From NCBI GenBank assembly GCA_958298945.1, contig OY282606.1, positions 55,937,920 through 56,001,919 of the forward strand: a stretch of 64,000 bases of DNA, read 5' to 3'. Positions 48,323 through 60,792 of this stretch are shown here, piece after piece; the first letter of the stretch is position 1; each line of letters begins with the position of its first letter. Source of the stretch: Atherix ibis (Eukaryota; Arthropoda; Insecta; Diptera; Athericidae). Both the position numbers and the translations under genes were made by a program. The notes below the pieces were generated by a model. The model was not told where the DNA came from and made no database searches. It was given only the letters and a program-made list of their open reading frames with translations.

Positions 48323-51300
48323 ATTGTATTAGTTTGTATTTTTCTAGATTTATTATTATTTCTATTATTATTTCGTATTTATTTATTTGTTTTTCTATTT
48401 TTTTTCTTTCTCAATAATCGATCGATAAATTTCTAAATTTTTATAACAAAAAATATTTAAAAAAAAGAAAGAATTGTGAATACTTTAACTTTTCTTCTTA
48501 TATTCAATTATGAATGATAATAGTTTATATTCTTTGTTTTTACTATACACATACACAAATGAGCGTGTATACACATATGTATGTAAATGTTTATTAAATT
48601 TGTTTAAGAAAAACAAAAAAATTGTATTTATACTTTCATGTATATAAACACTGAAAAAGAATTATACATATTAGCAAATCCGTTATATGTGTGTGTATGC
48701 AGAAGTAAATTCCGTTTTTATACTCATAAAACGCAATTGAGAAATTAAGTATTAACAAAACTTCGAAATATAATTTTTTTTTAGAATAAAAATTAAAAAA
48801 ATTATATTTCTTTAGATCTTAAAACAAACATTTATTTCCCTAAAAAAAAAAAAAAAACACAATATCCTTTTCTTTATTCAAAATGTATTATTATTATTAT
48901 TATTTGTTAAATTTCTTCCTTAAAAAAAAATTAAAAATTAAAAGAAAAAATTCGCTTCTATTCGGTATTTTCGGAAATATTTTTGTGAAAATTAAAAAAA
49001 AATTTTGTATTTGAATGTAGGAAAATTTAGGATGCAAAAATAAATATATGATTCGTTATTAACTTTGCGCAATATGTGTGTGCACTTTTTTCGTATGAAC
49101 GATTAAAAACACTAAAAATTCTTTTCTCGCAACCAACAAATTTACTTACGAACAAATGTCGTCGTTGGTTAATAAAACTAAAACGTGCAGAAAAAATGTT
49201 AACTATCTGTTTTTTTATTGTTATAAAATTAAATCATGTAATAGAATACATATTTTTTAAAGTTATAGTATTTAATTAAAATTTAAGTGGGAGAAAAAAA
49301 AAGCTTTCACTTATTAAACACAACAACAACAAAAATCCTATGATCAGTTCTTTACTAACAAGAATCTTTCTCCCTCTGGTCAATCTATTTCATAATTCAA
49401 ATTCGCAGAGAAGCATGAAAATAATTAAAAGAAAATTCACAAAATCCAAGAAAAAGTTCACAACGATATGGTATAAAAGAGATCTCTCAAAGAGTAGACG
49501 TTTAAAATTATAAATTCTCCACGAAAAAATAAAATTTATAGAAAAAAAAGCACTAATAGCAAATGCCTTTGTATGTATGGTATATGCATATGTCAGTTAT
49601 AAAGTAAAGTGACAAAAACCCACACAAAAAAAAATTCACTAAAATATGAAGCGAACAAAAAAAAGAAGAAAGAATTAAAATTAAAAATCAAAAAAGAAAA
49701 GTAAAATTCTTTGCTACACTCTTTTTCACTCTCTTTTCTGTTTTTAATTCGATTTAAGCACTGTTAAAAATTTGCACAAGTTTTTTCTTTTCAAAAAATT
49801 TTCTATTTAACTTTCCGATATTTCCTTTCAAATTAATAAATCATTTATTATTAGATTTATTTGAATTTTTCTTTTTTTTTCGTTTTAATATTACGATGAG
49901 CACTTTTGTTTTGATCGTTTATTTGAAATATAATAGACTTTAAGAAACACCAATAGTCCGTTAAATATTGAAAAAAAAAATTCAATTTTAATAGAAAACT
50001 TCTATTGGTTTTTTTGAAAAAACATTGCAATATAATTAAATTTATCTGGCAGTATTATTATTAAGCAGTTGTGATCCTTTTTTTCAATTACTGTGTTTAT
50101 TGGTAATGCAAAAACTCCCCTTCTTCCCAAAAAAAAAAACTGCACTTTGAATCGAAACAATGAAGTTTTACTTGCTTGAAATTTTCTCACCGTTTGTAAA
50201 ATTCTTAGAAATATCAATTAATTTTCTTGTTTCGATACTTTATACTATCTATAACTTCACACTATATATCCATTTGTACATGCATTTGTGCGCTTATATA
50301 TGAAAATATGAATGTATGAAAATAAAATAAATTACACTCGAAAACAATTTGAATTTGAATTTTTATTAATTCTTTTCATCTAATTTGTTAATAACCACAA
50401 TCACTTTTTATTATTAATATCGTTTTTATTCAATTTTTTGTAAAATAACGAGACAGCCTAAGCGATATTCTAAATACGATCACGATTATGGAATGCTTTC
50501 GACACTAACGTATCGTATCTGTTCACCAACTCTTACCCACCACGATTAGGAAGGATCGCTCAATTCGACCGAGAACCACTCTAAAATAACCAGTCATAGC
50601 CCTAAAGTACATACAGCAACACATCCAAATCATCTTACGAACGAACACATCCAACATAACCATGCAAACATCTTCTCTTATTTTGCGAGTAACGAGCGAC
50701 ATACCTTCATGCTACACTGCTACCCGATTAGACCGGTCTATAGACTCTTTTGTATATTACACACCAAGTTGCCATCAGTGAATTCTAGCTAAACAAATCG
50801 AACACCTATGCACTCATACTCTTACTTGCCATCTTCCATACCTCAGTTACTCACAAACACCCTTATAACCGGTCTAAATCAATAGCACTCGTATTCCGGC
50901 TAATAATTATATCAGCGCTCAGCAGGCAATTTACAAACCATACAAGTACCGAACGCCACCATACAGAACAGAACAGAACAGAACAGAACAGAACATATGC
51001 TCACCAAAGCTACCAACTGCCAATCAACTTTTCTCTGATCGGCGCAACAGCTGTTTTGGGATGCCCATACGAAGCAACATATGATTGTGGCGTATGTATT
51101 AGGCTCGCTGCTGTTTTCATAAACGGTATGAATATTGCCATTTTCTCTCCGCACTGGAATATTTTCGCAAATCTTTAGCGCAATCTCAACACCATCAACT
51201 TCAACGTCAGCCTCGTCAGCTGCTGTAACTCTGGACTGTACCGACGACAGCGACGATAACGGCTAAGTCAGCGCACGTTGCTTATTTGAAGGGGCAAATG

Positions 51301-51400
51301 CGGCGAAATAAATCAAAGAAAAACCAAAAGCCACAGAAAGCTTACTATTTATCGTGATGTTATATCCAAAGAATGAGACGTGTTATCACAAAGTGTCTCT
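48323..51400 (-). promoter_or_regulatory. CycD: CycD 5' flank and 5' UTR, promoter candidate
   Basis: The sequence immediately upstream of the CycD start codon is extremely AT-rich (48.3-50.4 kb). From about 50.45 to 51.38 kb it becomes visibly richer in G and C and is free of recognisable transposons, so the transcription start and proximal promoter are likeliest there. The exact start, and whether a 5' UTR intron exists, cannot be read from the sequence. I could not find a convincing TATA/Inr pair. Confidence 0.4.
50962..50994. repeat. (AACAG)n pentanucleotide microsatellite
   Basis: Six units of ACAGA within the less AT-rich 5' flank of CycD. Confidence 0.9.
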
Positions 51401-54400
51401 CTTTTTCTCCACAGAGTTCTAAAAGAATTCTGAAGCAGAGAACGTGGAAAAGCAAAACTAAAGAAGAAAACAAAAACAAAAAGGAGGATGATTGTAGAAA
51501 TGAAAATTTTACTTTCTAATTTATTCGAAAAGTGAATCTGGCAATTTTATATTCTCATTGAAAAGAGTACAAATTTTGTAAGAAATTCTATTTTGTGTTT
51601 TTTTTTCTTTCATAAATTTGTTTGAGCAAGTTTTAAAAAGTCTTAATATTCGTACATATTTGAGTTCATATTCAATTTATGTGTGGATATGTATTTTTGG
51701 GTATACGTATTAAAAATTGAATAAAATCACACCTTTTTTTGATACTATTTTAATAAGTCTTCCCTCACTAAAACGAATCTACTCAAACTATATATCGGGT
51801 TTTTCAATAGCAACTTGACACTTTTGAGTATTTTCAATATGAAAATACTCAAATGTCAAGTTGCTATTTAAAAACCCGAAAGAAAAAAAATAACTTATTG
51901 CTGGCAACTATTTATAAAAAAGAATTTTCAACCAATTTGTATTGTATTTTAAAAAATCTAACATTTCTAACAGATAGATTTCGTAAAAGTTTTTCTGGCA
52001 ATATGTTGGCTTTTTTCTTTAAAATAATTTTCAGAATATAAATTTTTAAGAATACCAAATATTTTATATAAAAAATTACTAAAAATTTATTGGTGAGAAA
52101 AATTTATGTGTGGAAATATAAGAAATTAATTGATTTGTTTTTTTCTAGCATAGAAATGGTTAGTTTTTGTTTAAATCCTTTTAAAAATCTTAAAGTATTC
52201 GGTTACATCATGTACATGTCGGTATTATATGTTAGTAAAATTCGTATTCAATATGGTATCAAAATAAGACGGTAAAAAATATTAATATAATAAAATGTTA
52301 AGTATTCATCAGTTACATATCGGCGGCATTTAGATAATCTGCACTTAAAAGAATAGGGGGTGTGATGATGGCCCTAATTTAGCACGATAACAAAAATTGT
52401 ATACTAAAAAACGTTATTTACTATTGAAGGATATAAAAATTCGTGTTTATTATAGAAAAGTCTTTGGAGATTATTGTCTCCGCAAAGCAATAAACTGTAC
52501 AGAAATGGCAAAAATAAGGACATCCTGAAATTTGCTACTTTAAAAATTTCGTTAATCAAATTTATTTTCTATGATATAAAATTGATTGGATTACGATTTC
52601 AATAAAAAATTTAATATCTCGTTGAGATTAAAAATAGACTGTATCTCATTTTTTTAAGTATCCAATATTTGTTATTATTAATTATTGTTAATTATTTATG
52701 CGCGACTAATAAATGGTTGCAATCCTATTTAAAAGAGATACTTTTGTAAAATCCACTTAATATTTTTGGTTATTATTTTAATAAAAGTTTATATTTACAT
52801 ACGAGACGATGTACAAGCATGAATTTGTGTTTGTACATATAATTTCGGTAATCATTAAAAATTATTAAATAAAATTGCACGCGTTTAGAATTTTCAACTT
52901 TCAAAAATTTCTATTTTAAGTTTGTTGATATTTAATGATAGAAATAAAAAAATGTGGGCGTGTCTAGAATAGTATAATTTCTTTTAATAAATTATGGACA
53001 TGCATATTATCAGCTGCCATAAATTCGCAAATATACCTATGGGGGAATTGGGGAGATTTTATCCAAATGAAAATATCCCAAGCAAAATTCTTATGAGTAA
53101 TTCATATAGAAAATTGTTCTCAGCTGGAAATTTTTCCTGCATTCCAAAAGAGAGATTTACTCTTTTCTTTGTATGATTCACAATTTAATGGAATGTTTGG
53201 AATATCAAATAAGAGAACATATAAAAATCTGCTTATACATTTTGTCAACCTATACACCCGCAGCGTATAAATCCATATGCAGCTAAAAAAAATAAAGATC
53301 ATCACCGGTAAGAGAAATGAATAATTTGATCAGCATTTTAGAACTCTTTACAAAACCCCGTAATACAGAAAAAACGAATTATTCACTGTAAATATGTAAG
53401 TGATATTATTTAATCATAAATTAAATGATTTATTTAATTATAAAATATATAACATCGCATCAATTGATCAAAATAAATGGCAATATTGAATACGAAAAGT
53501 GATTGATAAACACGTGTTTTGTGAATATATTTCATTTAAGAGAGTAAGTATTTTCGGTACCAAATAGAAGAGCACAGTGTAAAATTTATTGCGAACGATT
53601 CATTCGCAGGTGTGTGCAGTTCGTCGTAACTCTCTTTTAAAAATTAGTACCTTACAACTAGCAATAGAAGCGAACTCTTATTGCTAGAGCCATTCAAAAT
53701 TTGGCTGAGTAGAACATATAAAATTGAAATATAAAGAGTAATTTCTCATCTGTAAGCTATGTTGAAGCAACATTTTTTCATGTGAGAACAAATTTCCATG
53801 TCACATTTACAGTTGTCAAAAAATTATCTCAATTCGACTAATTTTTATACGATTTTAAATAGAAGATCACTTGTAAGCAGTTAAATTTAATTAGTTTATT
53901 TATGATTAATTAATTTAAAAAAAAAATTTTTTTTTAACTATTTCAAAAATAGATAATTACTAAGATGAAAGTTTAATTTAAAAAAACAAATTTTCCAAAA
54001 TGTGATAGCTTTATAAAAAAAATATTTAAAAACCGAAATACACATATGCTTTAGAACCTGATTTTTATTTGTTAATTTTTTCTTTTTGTTTTGATAATAT
54101 GCATTTCGATCATGTTTACCATATATATTAACAGAAGTGTTTGTATTTGTTTAATGTAAAAAAATATTATAATTTTTACAGTTCATAATATCTATCTTGT
54201 CACAACAACCGGAAATAGACGCTTTGTTTTGTAGATATTTGTGTTGATGATTTTTTAATTAAATTGTTATTTTAAGTAAATAATTGTTTTATTTATAATC
54301 TATTTATTTGTCGCACAAACATCGTAAGGTTTTTTTTTTGTTGAATACATCTCACACTTCATATCTATCTAAAAGTAAAGATAATTAACTCATACTCGTA

Positions 54401-54730
54401 AGTTTTTAGAGATTTTATACAAGATATCATCACTTGCATCTACAGTTCGACTTCAGATTTTCTTTTAAATACATTAAATATTTTCGTTTCTTTTATTTTT
54501 ATTGTGTAATATTGATTTTTATAAAATTATTCAAATTACTAAATATCGATCTCAGCATCCATCAACGAGTCCTTAAATGTAACGAAATTCGCACCGATCC
54601 TTCTTTTTTTACATTTAGTTTTATTAATACCCAAACATAGACTATATACAATTATACCAAATATTTATAGTTAAAAAATTAAGTAAAACTTCAACATTAT
54701 GATGAACTCTTAAGCACTTACTAGTCAGAA
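51400..54730. other. AT-rich 5' flank of CycD, no gene recognised
   Basis: Apart from the hairpin at 51796-51878 I see no coding similarity or element ends. Confidence 0.5.
51796..51878. repeat. Hairpin: 38-40-bp arms, 5-nt loop
   Basis: The left arm begins cgggtttttcaatagcaact. The right arm, reverse-complemented, begins cgggtttttaaatagcaact. They differ by one substitution and a 2-base indel, around the loop aatat. It may be a tiny foldback element. Confidence 0.9.
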
Positions 54731-54734
54731 CAGG

Positions 54735-55950
54735 AGTTGGAAGTTCCGCCAGCTAAGGAAGACCAGCTGCCGCTACCAAGCATCGAGAAACGACAAAAGG
54801 GAAGAACCACAAGTCGACCGGTGCCGACGCGATCGCCAGCGAACTGGTGAATTACGGAGATGGCACTGCCCAGTTTATCAGTTAATGGTTTAAATGTGGG
54901 ACAGTGAATCAATATCCGACGACTGACACCTTGATATTATCTGTCCCATACTCAAAAAACGAAATATCGCAGAGTGTAGCAATTAAAGAGTTATTAGGTT
55001 GCTAAATGGGGCAGAATAGCCCCATTTGCCCAGAAAATTATTGGCGTATACCAAAGAGTACTCAAATCAAGGAAATCAGCAACAGATCAGATCTCTCTGA
55101 CTAGGCACAGCCTTAAGCATCTTCTCAGTCTCCCCAGCCTTAAGCACACACAGGCGAGAAATGGTTGTACAAGAAAACTTCATCAAAATTGAGGCGGCTG
55201 CGAAAAATATTGGGCTGTACATAAATGAAGGCAAAATGAAGCATTTAGAATACCTCGACGACATCGACATTATGTGTCGATCAGAAAGGACTGTACGAGA
55301 GGCCTTCGTCTACATTGAGCCGGCGGCGAAAAAGTAAGCTACACATAAATGAAGACAAAACAAAGTACGTGGTGGTAGCGTCGGCGTTGAAGATAAGCCC
55401 AACTAGCACTAGTCCCATATAGATAAGAGATTATTACTTTGACAGAGTTCCTATTATAGGTCAAACGTCGCAGGCGATAACAACATGAAATGAAGAAATC
55501 CCCGCACAGCTGCTGGTACCCAACATAGCCTACTAAATTCTGAACTTAACTAGTCTTGCCAGTCCTCATGGAAACTAGGGTTCCAAGCAAAAATCTTTGC
55601 GAACACTTATTCGTGCTCGACAGAAGGATCCTTCGAAGAAATTTTGGCACCCCACTTAATGATGAGATCCTGGAGCATTACTGCGGCCACTCGGCTGTGG
55701 ATAAAGTTAGTCTCAATAAGCTGCGGTGAGCTGGACACTTAATCCGTATGGATGACGAAGATACTACCCCGGGAGTCTACAATGGCCCTTTTTATGGTCT
55801 CAGAAAACGAAGCTGGCCCTGCCTTCGGTGGTGTGACAGTATCGAATTGGAAAACTACGGTGCGATGCTGAGACATGAGAGTCCACTGTGCGAAGCAAAA
55901 GTGTTCGGACGCATAGGTGCTACAAAGTGTTAACAGAGATTAATAAATAA
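54735..55950 (+). pseudogene. Non-LTR reverse transcriptase relic (RTE-like)
   Basis: Blocks in order are NHKSTGADAIASELVNYGD, SDD-HLDIICPILKK, YLDDIDIMCRSERTVREAF (catalytic site, YLDD for YADD), GLYINEGKMK, RRILRRNFGTPLNDEI, LR-AGHLIRMDDEDT and GLRKRSWPCLRWCD. Frames change several times, and two expected Trp codons are TGA (dashes). One short segment appears twice (INEGKMK..LDDIDIM and INEDKTKYV), suggesting an internal duplication. The 3' end near 55945 reads ttaataaataag. The G+C content is higher than the flanks. Confidence 0.8.
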
Positions 55951-56149
55951 GTAAACATAACTGAATGCAACCGATTTACGGTGGGATGAATATTTGACCT
56001 CCGATACAGATATGCGTTCCGTGTCTAGCAATAACAAGTAAAGCCTATTGAAGTATCATACAGTACTTGGATGAATCAAAGGCAACTTTTCATAAGTATC
56101 AGGTGAAAAATAAAAAAATGTATGATACTTCAGCCGGTAAAAAATTATT

Positions 56150-56398
56150 CAGATATTTTCAATGTAAACACGCTCGTGTTTGCAAAAATGAAGGTTGAAG
56201 AGCCATAATCTTCAAAGAATATTATCCAGTATCCCAGATATCAAGAATATGGTCACACTAAAACCTACTGCCGCAGTTACCAAAGTGCATAAAATGTGCT
56301 GGGAAGCATTTAAATTCCGAGTACAAAAGAAACTCCGGCTAAATGTGCGCTTTGTGAAGATTGACATCTGGACAACTTTAAGGGATGCTAGACCTTAG
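56150..56398 (+). pseudogene. Jockey-like ORF1 (gag) zinc-knuckle relic
   Basis: Plus-strand frames give NVNTLVFAKMKVEEP, then RYQEYGHTKTYCRSY and TKETPAKCALCED, and after a TGA for Trp or Gly, HLDNFKGC. This is the paired CCHC zinc-knuckle region of a Jockey-type nucleic-acid-binding protein. Broken by stops, it ends where repeat B begins (about 56391). Confidence 0.7.
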
Positions 56399-57460
56399 AT
56401 TAAAGAATACCTGGATATATATACGAAAATATATGTATACGCAATTTTCTGGCTTAATTATTGCAAAAGCGGCGAGAAATCGTAACGCTTGCATACTTTT
56501 GTGTATATTTTTCTTTTATGTAGACATGACACCCACTGACATCTAGTTTTCGTAATAGAAATTTATTTAATTCCAAAAGCATTATTAATATTCATTTTAA
56601 TTCACTTATTCCAAACAAAAATACAATTTAAACACAACGACAGGCAATTTTTAATTTTTGTACAATCTTTTGATATGAAATGGAATTGTATTTTAGGTTT
56701 ATTATTTATTTCGTAAATATCAAGCGCCCCGATTTTGTAGGCTTTCGGAGAGTTTTAAAAAAGCCATTCTCCATGAAAGTGGTAGCATACCGAAATGCTT
56801 GCATACTTTTGTTGTTTTTCAAGTTGTTATTTTGGCATTTATCGAAAAGTGCAGGGGGAAGTGTGACTTTTATCTTTTTTGAAGTATTTACAGAAAAGTA
56901 AGTATTTATATAAATAGTTATATTGTTGATAACATTTAATAGGAAGTTTTTATTTCACAAAATGAAGTGTTTTATAAAGGGTTGCTGGTAATTCAATGGA
57001 ATGAGGAAATCGGGAATTTCTTTCTTTCATAATTTAATGATTTATTGGTCTAAAAAGCGATTAAAAAGTGATAAGTTCGTCATTCAATAAATGTAAACAA
57101 ATGTGACGTTGACAGTTCAATGTTTACCGGAAATTAGTTCGGTGCCGGTGTACGTAAAGTACTCGTATGTGTAAGAAAATTTAAGGGAACAAATTTTTCA
57201 GTCTGTTTTCATTTGTGCTTTCGCTTGCTTTATTAGACCATTTACTAAATAATAATATTTTAAATTTTTTTAGAATATTAATTGTTAATTATTTAAGTAC
57301 ATTAAATTTTCTACCTTGTTATTTAGTTTTAAAGCATTTGCTATGATATTGTATACAATTAACTTCTATATTATTAAGAATTTGATGTAACGTAATTAAT
57401 GCTTTATTTTTTCATGCCTATTTAAATTACCATTTCAATTCATAAACACACATTTATATT

Positions 57461-57474
57461 ATAAAGAATCTTTT
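57461..57474. repeat. Target-site duplication, left copy
   Basis: ataaagaatctttt; identical to 58624-58637. The final T bases merge with the tail of the insertion. Confidence 0.85.
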
Positions 57475-58623
57475 TTTTTTTTTTTTATTTGACAGGTTTT
57501 TATTTCTATGTTACACATAGACATGAGAATACAGTCACTCCTATGGAGCATATAGCGGCACTAGAGACTCTGTGAACTCTCTCCATCTGCTTCTGTCCTG
57601 AGCCAGCCCTTTTACTTCCGACCATGATTTGCCAGTTTGTTGGTGTTCGCGCTCGACTGATCTTCTCCAAGTGGTCCTTGGACGTCCTCTGCTGCGATTG
57701 CCCTGTGGGTTCCAATCTAGTGCCATCCTTGCTATGTCCGTAGGTGGTTTTCGCAAGGTGTGGCCAATCCAACTCCATTTCCTGCGTTTGATGTTATCTA
57801 GCAGGGTATTTGCTTCGTGAGAAGAAGCAGCTCATCGTTCGTTATCCAGTTCGGCCAGAAGATCTTGCTTATATGCCTCAAGCATCTGTTCATAAATGCC
57901 TGAGGCTTACGAGTCGTGCTGTCTGTTACTTTCCATGTTTCGCAGCCGTACAGCAGGACTGGCTTGACGTTTGAGTTGAATATTCGAAGTTTAAGTGCTA
58001 TGGAGAGGTGATTGGAACGCCATACGTTTCCAAGTGAGGTGTACGCTTGTCGCGCCTTGTTGATGCGCGTTTGGATGTCTATTTCAGTTCCACCATCCTT
58101 GCTGAGCATGCTGCCAAGGTAACAGAACTTTTCGACATCTTCAACTTGGGTACCGTGTAGCATCAAGGGTCTCTCGCAGGTGGCGCCGATACGCATCAAT
58201 TTGGTCTTCTTGATGTTGATTCTCATCCCAACTTTTTCGGCGTTGGAGGCCAGAGCATTCAGTTTCTCCTGAATACCGTTGAAGGTGTGGGACATGAGGC
58301 ATATGTCGTCGGCGTAGTCCAGGTCGTGGAGCTTCTCACACAGTGTCCACTGGATACCGTTGCTGGCTGTGTTGTTAGTGCGTTGAAGGACTAGGTCTAG
58401 GGCGATTATGAAGAGGATAAGCGAGTTATGCAACCCTGCCTGACTACTCTCGAGATGTTGAATGTATCGCTGTTTTGTCCCTTGAAACGCACTCCATACG
58501 GGGCCTCGCGGTATAGTTCTCGGATGAGATCGATGATGTCCTGCGGGATGCCCAGTTCATCCAGAGCACTCCAGATGGCGTCGCGAGAAATCATGTCAAA
58601 GGCTCTTTCGAAGTCAACGAAGA
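57475..58623 (-). mobile_element. RTE-like non-LTR retrotransposon, 5'-truncated
   Basis: A 14-bp target duplication, ataaagaatctttt, flanks it (57461-57474 and 58624-58637). A poly-A tail appears as T on the plus strand (57471-57486). These are clear hallmarks of target-primed reverse transcription. The minus strand encodes FDMISRDAIWSALDELGIP, VRQGC, LDYADDICLMSHTFNGIQ, CYLGSMLSKDGG, LLYGCETWK, PPTDIARMALDWNPQGN and RGRPRTTWRRSVE. Frameshifts near 58430 (after RQGC) and 57815 inactivate it. The endonuclease is missing through 5' truncation. Confidence 0.9.
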
Positions 58624-58637
58624 ATAAAGAATCTTTT
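58624..58637. repeat. Target-site duplication, right copy
   Basis: ataaagaatctttt, at the truncated 5' end of the minus-strand retrotransposon. Confidence 0.85.
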
Positions 58638-59040
58638 AATATCTAGAAATGATTGTTTAACATTAAAATTGATATTTACTAAGTGTAGTTTTAATAGATG
58701 TTTACTAAGTCATTTTGCATTTTTGGAATAGATTTTTATTTGTGTACATAATTATTTTGATATAATCAAATAACTTGCAATTTATATTTTTATATGCTCT
58801 TCCACTTTATAATTCTGTTTTAATAAATAATATATAGTGAAATAAATAAAATGAAAATATAATAAATAAATAAATAATAATTTAAAATAGAATACTGTGT
58901 TTTATTGCAAATTTCCAAAACTAATTCCATCAAACAACAAAACCCACAATATTAAAAAATCTATTTGTTTACGCATAAATGACATCATATATAAAAATGG
59001 ATTTAAACGAACCGCTTTAATCGCATACTGATTAGCCCAA

Positions 59041-59156
59041 GTTTAAAATTGGCCCCCACTGATTTACGCCATTTCTGTTATTTCTACGAATATATTGGCA
59101 ACAAAATTGTGCCACAATTTTTGTGTAGAGGACTATCCAGTTCTTTTATAATCTAA
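59041..59156. repeat. 110-bp direct repeat, copy 1 (end of repeat B)
   Basis: Shares ggcccccactgatttacgcc, ttctacgaatatattg and ataatctaa with 60793-60921. Confidence 0.85.
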
Positions 59157-59640
59157 GGTCCTAAGAAAGACACGATTTGGTGCTGTTTATGGGCTGGTGG
59201 AATGAAGAGGCTGACTTCTGAACAATATCGTGACATACACGTATTACGGAACTTTTTGTCGACGAAATTGAATGAATTTACTGTGAATGAGCTTTGGTTT
59301 CATCAAGATGGCGATACGAGACACACAACACATGTCGACAAAAAGTTCCGTATTTTCGAATAATCTCATAAAACGGTAATTTGAATTAGCCGCTAAAATC
59401 TTATGATTCGGCGTCCTTCAACCTATTTCTTTGCGACTATTTGAAATGAAAAGTGTATGGAAATTATCCAGGAACAATTTAAGACCTAAAGAACAACATT
59501 CGACAAGAAATTGATGCTATTGATCAACTTTTATTGGGAAGTTATCGAACAGTTCGACGTTCGGATGTGTTCCTGCAAACTGACAAAAAATTGTTTTTCA
59601 CGGTATTTCCTGGCTGTCATAAAAGGCGACTAAATGGAAA
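59157..59640 (+). pseudogene. IS630/Tc3-type transposase relic, catalytic half
   Basis: Plus-strand blocks are DTIWCCLWAGGMKRLTSEQY, LNEFTVNELWFHQDGDTRHT (second Asp kept), and after frameshifts FNLFLCDYLKCKVYGNYPG and LKNNIRQEIDAI. It starts exactly where repeat B ends, so the N-terminal half is missing or displaced. Confidence 0.75.
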
Positions 59641-60601
59641 ATAAAGCCACCATGACCGCTTAGCAAGATTAAGTGGCTCTTTGACAAAAAACGGAATGTT
59701 CGAAGATTTGTTCAAGGAGTAGTTCGTGATCTTTCAGGGATGTATATGTTTTTAAAATGGAATTGAAATTGAAGTTAGGAGGGCTAAGCGACGTTGAAGA
59801 TAGTTACAATAAAGAAATTTGCCCAGAGCTGCATACGAAAAATGGTATCGCGCATTAACAATAGTAATTATTTTTGTTAGGCGAGACGGAACAAAGTGGC
59901 AGAACCACTAACATTAAAATAATATAAAACAAATGGTTTCCTTTTGGATGACCCATTACTCTTCATCCTCACAATCAGTGTCAGAATTCCAATAACACAG
60001 AGCTCAAGCGTATCGAAGCAGCGGGTAACCGGTGTATAAAATTGCATAGTTGAGCATACAGGTGATCTCCGATCCGAAACCCTTTTTATACTATCTATAC
60101 ACATGTCGCATCAAACTTATTTACAGTAATCTCTGCATCCTAAATTAACCCTCACATCATCTTTTAAAACAAGTTATTTTAACCACCTACAAAAACAAAA
60201 TTCATTCTACCTTCCGCTAATGATCTCTGATTTAGAAAAAGATCCATCAATCTTTCTGTTTATTTCCAAACCTCCCTCCTACATACGGATTAGAAACTGA
60301 GATTTGGAGCGGGGTTGAGGGTATCTATATAACGGAAACTTTTCTTAGAATTGGTGAATGGATTGGGTGATTCCACTCTTATGTTTATAGACGATGTTAT
60401 GTATAACCAAGCAACATATTTTGCTATGATTCAGCTTATTGGCGTTGAGCATCGCGAAATCAAGTGTGGAATCTTCCCATTTCCATGGCAAACTGTGGGA
60501 CATTTAGAACGGCAACTGAGAACTGAATCAATCACCCCAAACAACATCATATTTTTATAGTCAGTCTAGGAGTTTTGGATGCTATTCGCGGCTCATCAGT
60601 A
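59641..60601. other. 5' flank stretch, nothing assigned
   Basis: Moderately AT-rich, with short frames only (75 and 69 codons). No recognised motif. Confidence 0.4.
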
Positions 60602-60715
60602 AAACCAATTCTTAACTTCATTAGTTTTTGATTGCCGACTAGCTAAAATATTCAATTTATATTGAATATTTTAGTTAGTCGGCAATCAAAAACTAATGAA
60701 GTTAAGAATTGGTTT
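60602..60715. repeat. Hairpin: 55-bp arms, 4-nt loop
   Basis: 60602-60656 and 60661-60715 are reverse complements with one mismatch; the loop is ttat. Confidence 0.95.
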
Positions 60716-60751
60716 CTACAACACGCCAGAAAACTCTGGCGTGTTGTAGAA
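60714..60751. repeat. Hairpin: perfect 17-bp arms, 4-nt loop
   Basis: ttctacaacacgccaga (60714-60730) pairs with 60735-60751; the loop is aaac. It begins within the last two bases of the larger hairpin. Confidence 0.95.
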
Positions 60752-60792
60752 CATTCTTGAAGAGCGATTCCAGAGAGTTCCAGAGTTTAATA

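Larger units (their letters stand above)
56391..59156. mobile_element. Repeat B, relative of repeat A, holding an RTE-like insertion
   Basis: The left end, gaccttagattaaagaatac, and the right end, whose reverse complement reads gaccttagattataaaagaa, form an inverted pair. 56421-56779 repeats the body of A (39133-39507). The retrotransposon at 57475-58623 lies inside. Treating both ends as one element is an inference. The body between them is only partly shared with A. Confidence 0.5.

Noticed and set aside
55748..55933. Independent small gene (61 codons, plus)
   Set aside because: It is the C-terminal tail (MDDEDT...RWCD) of the RTE-like relic, not a host gene.
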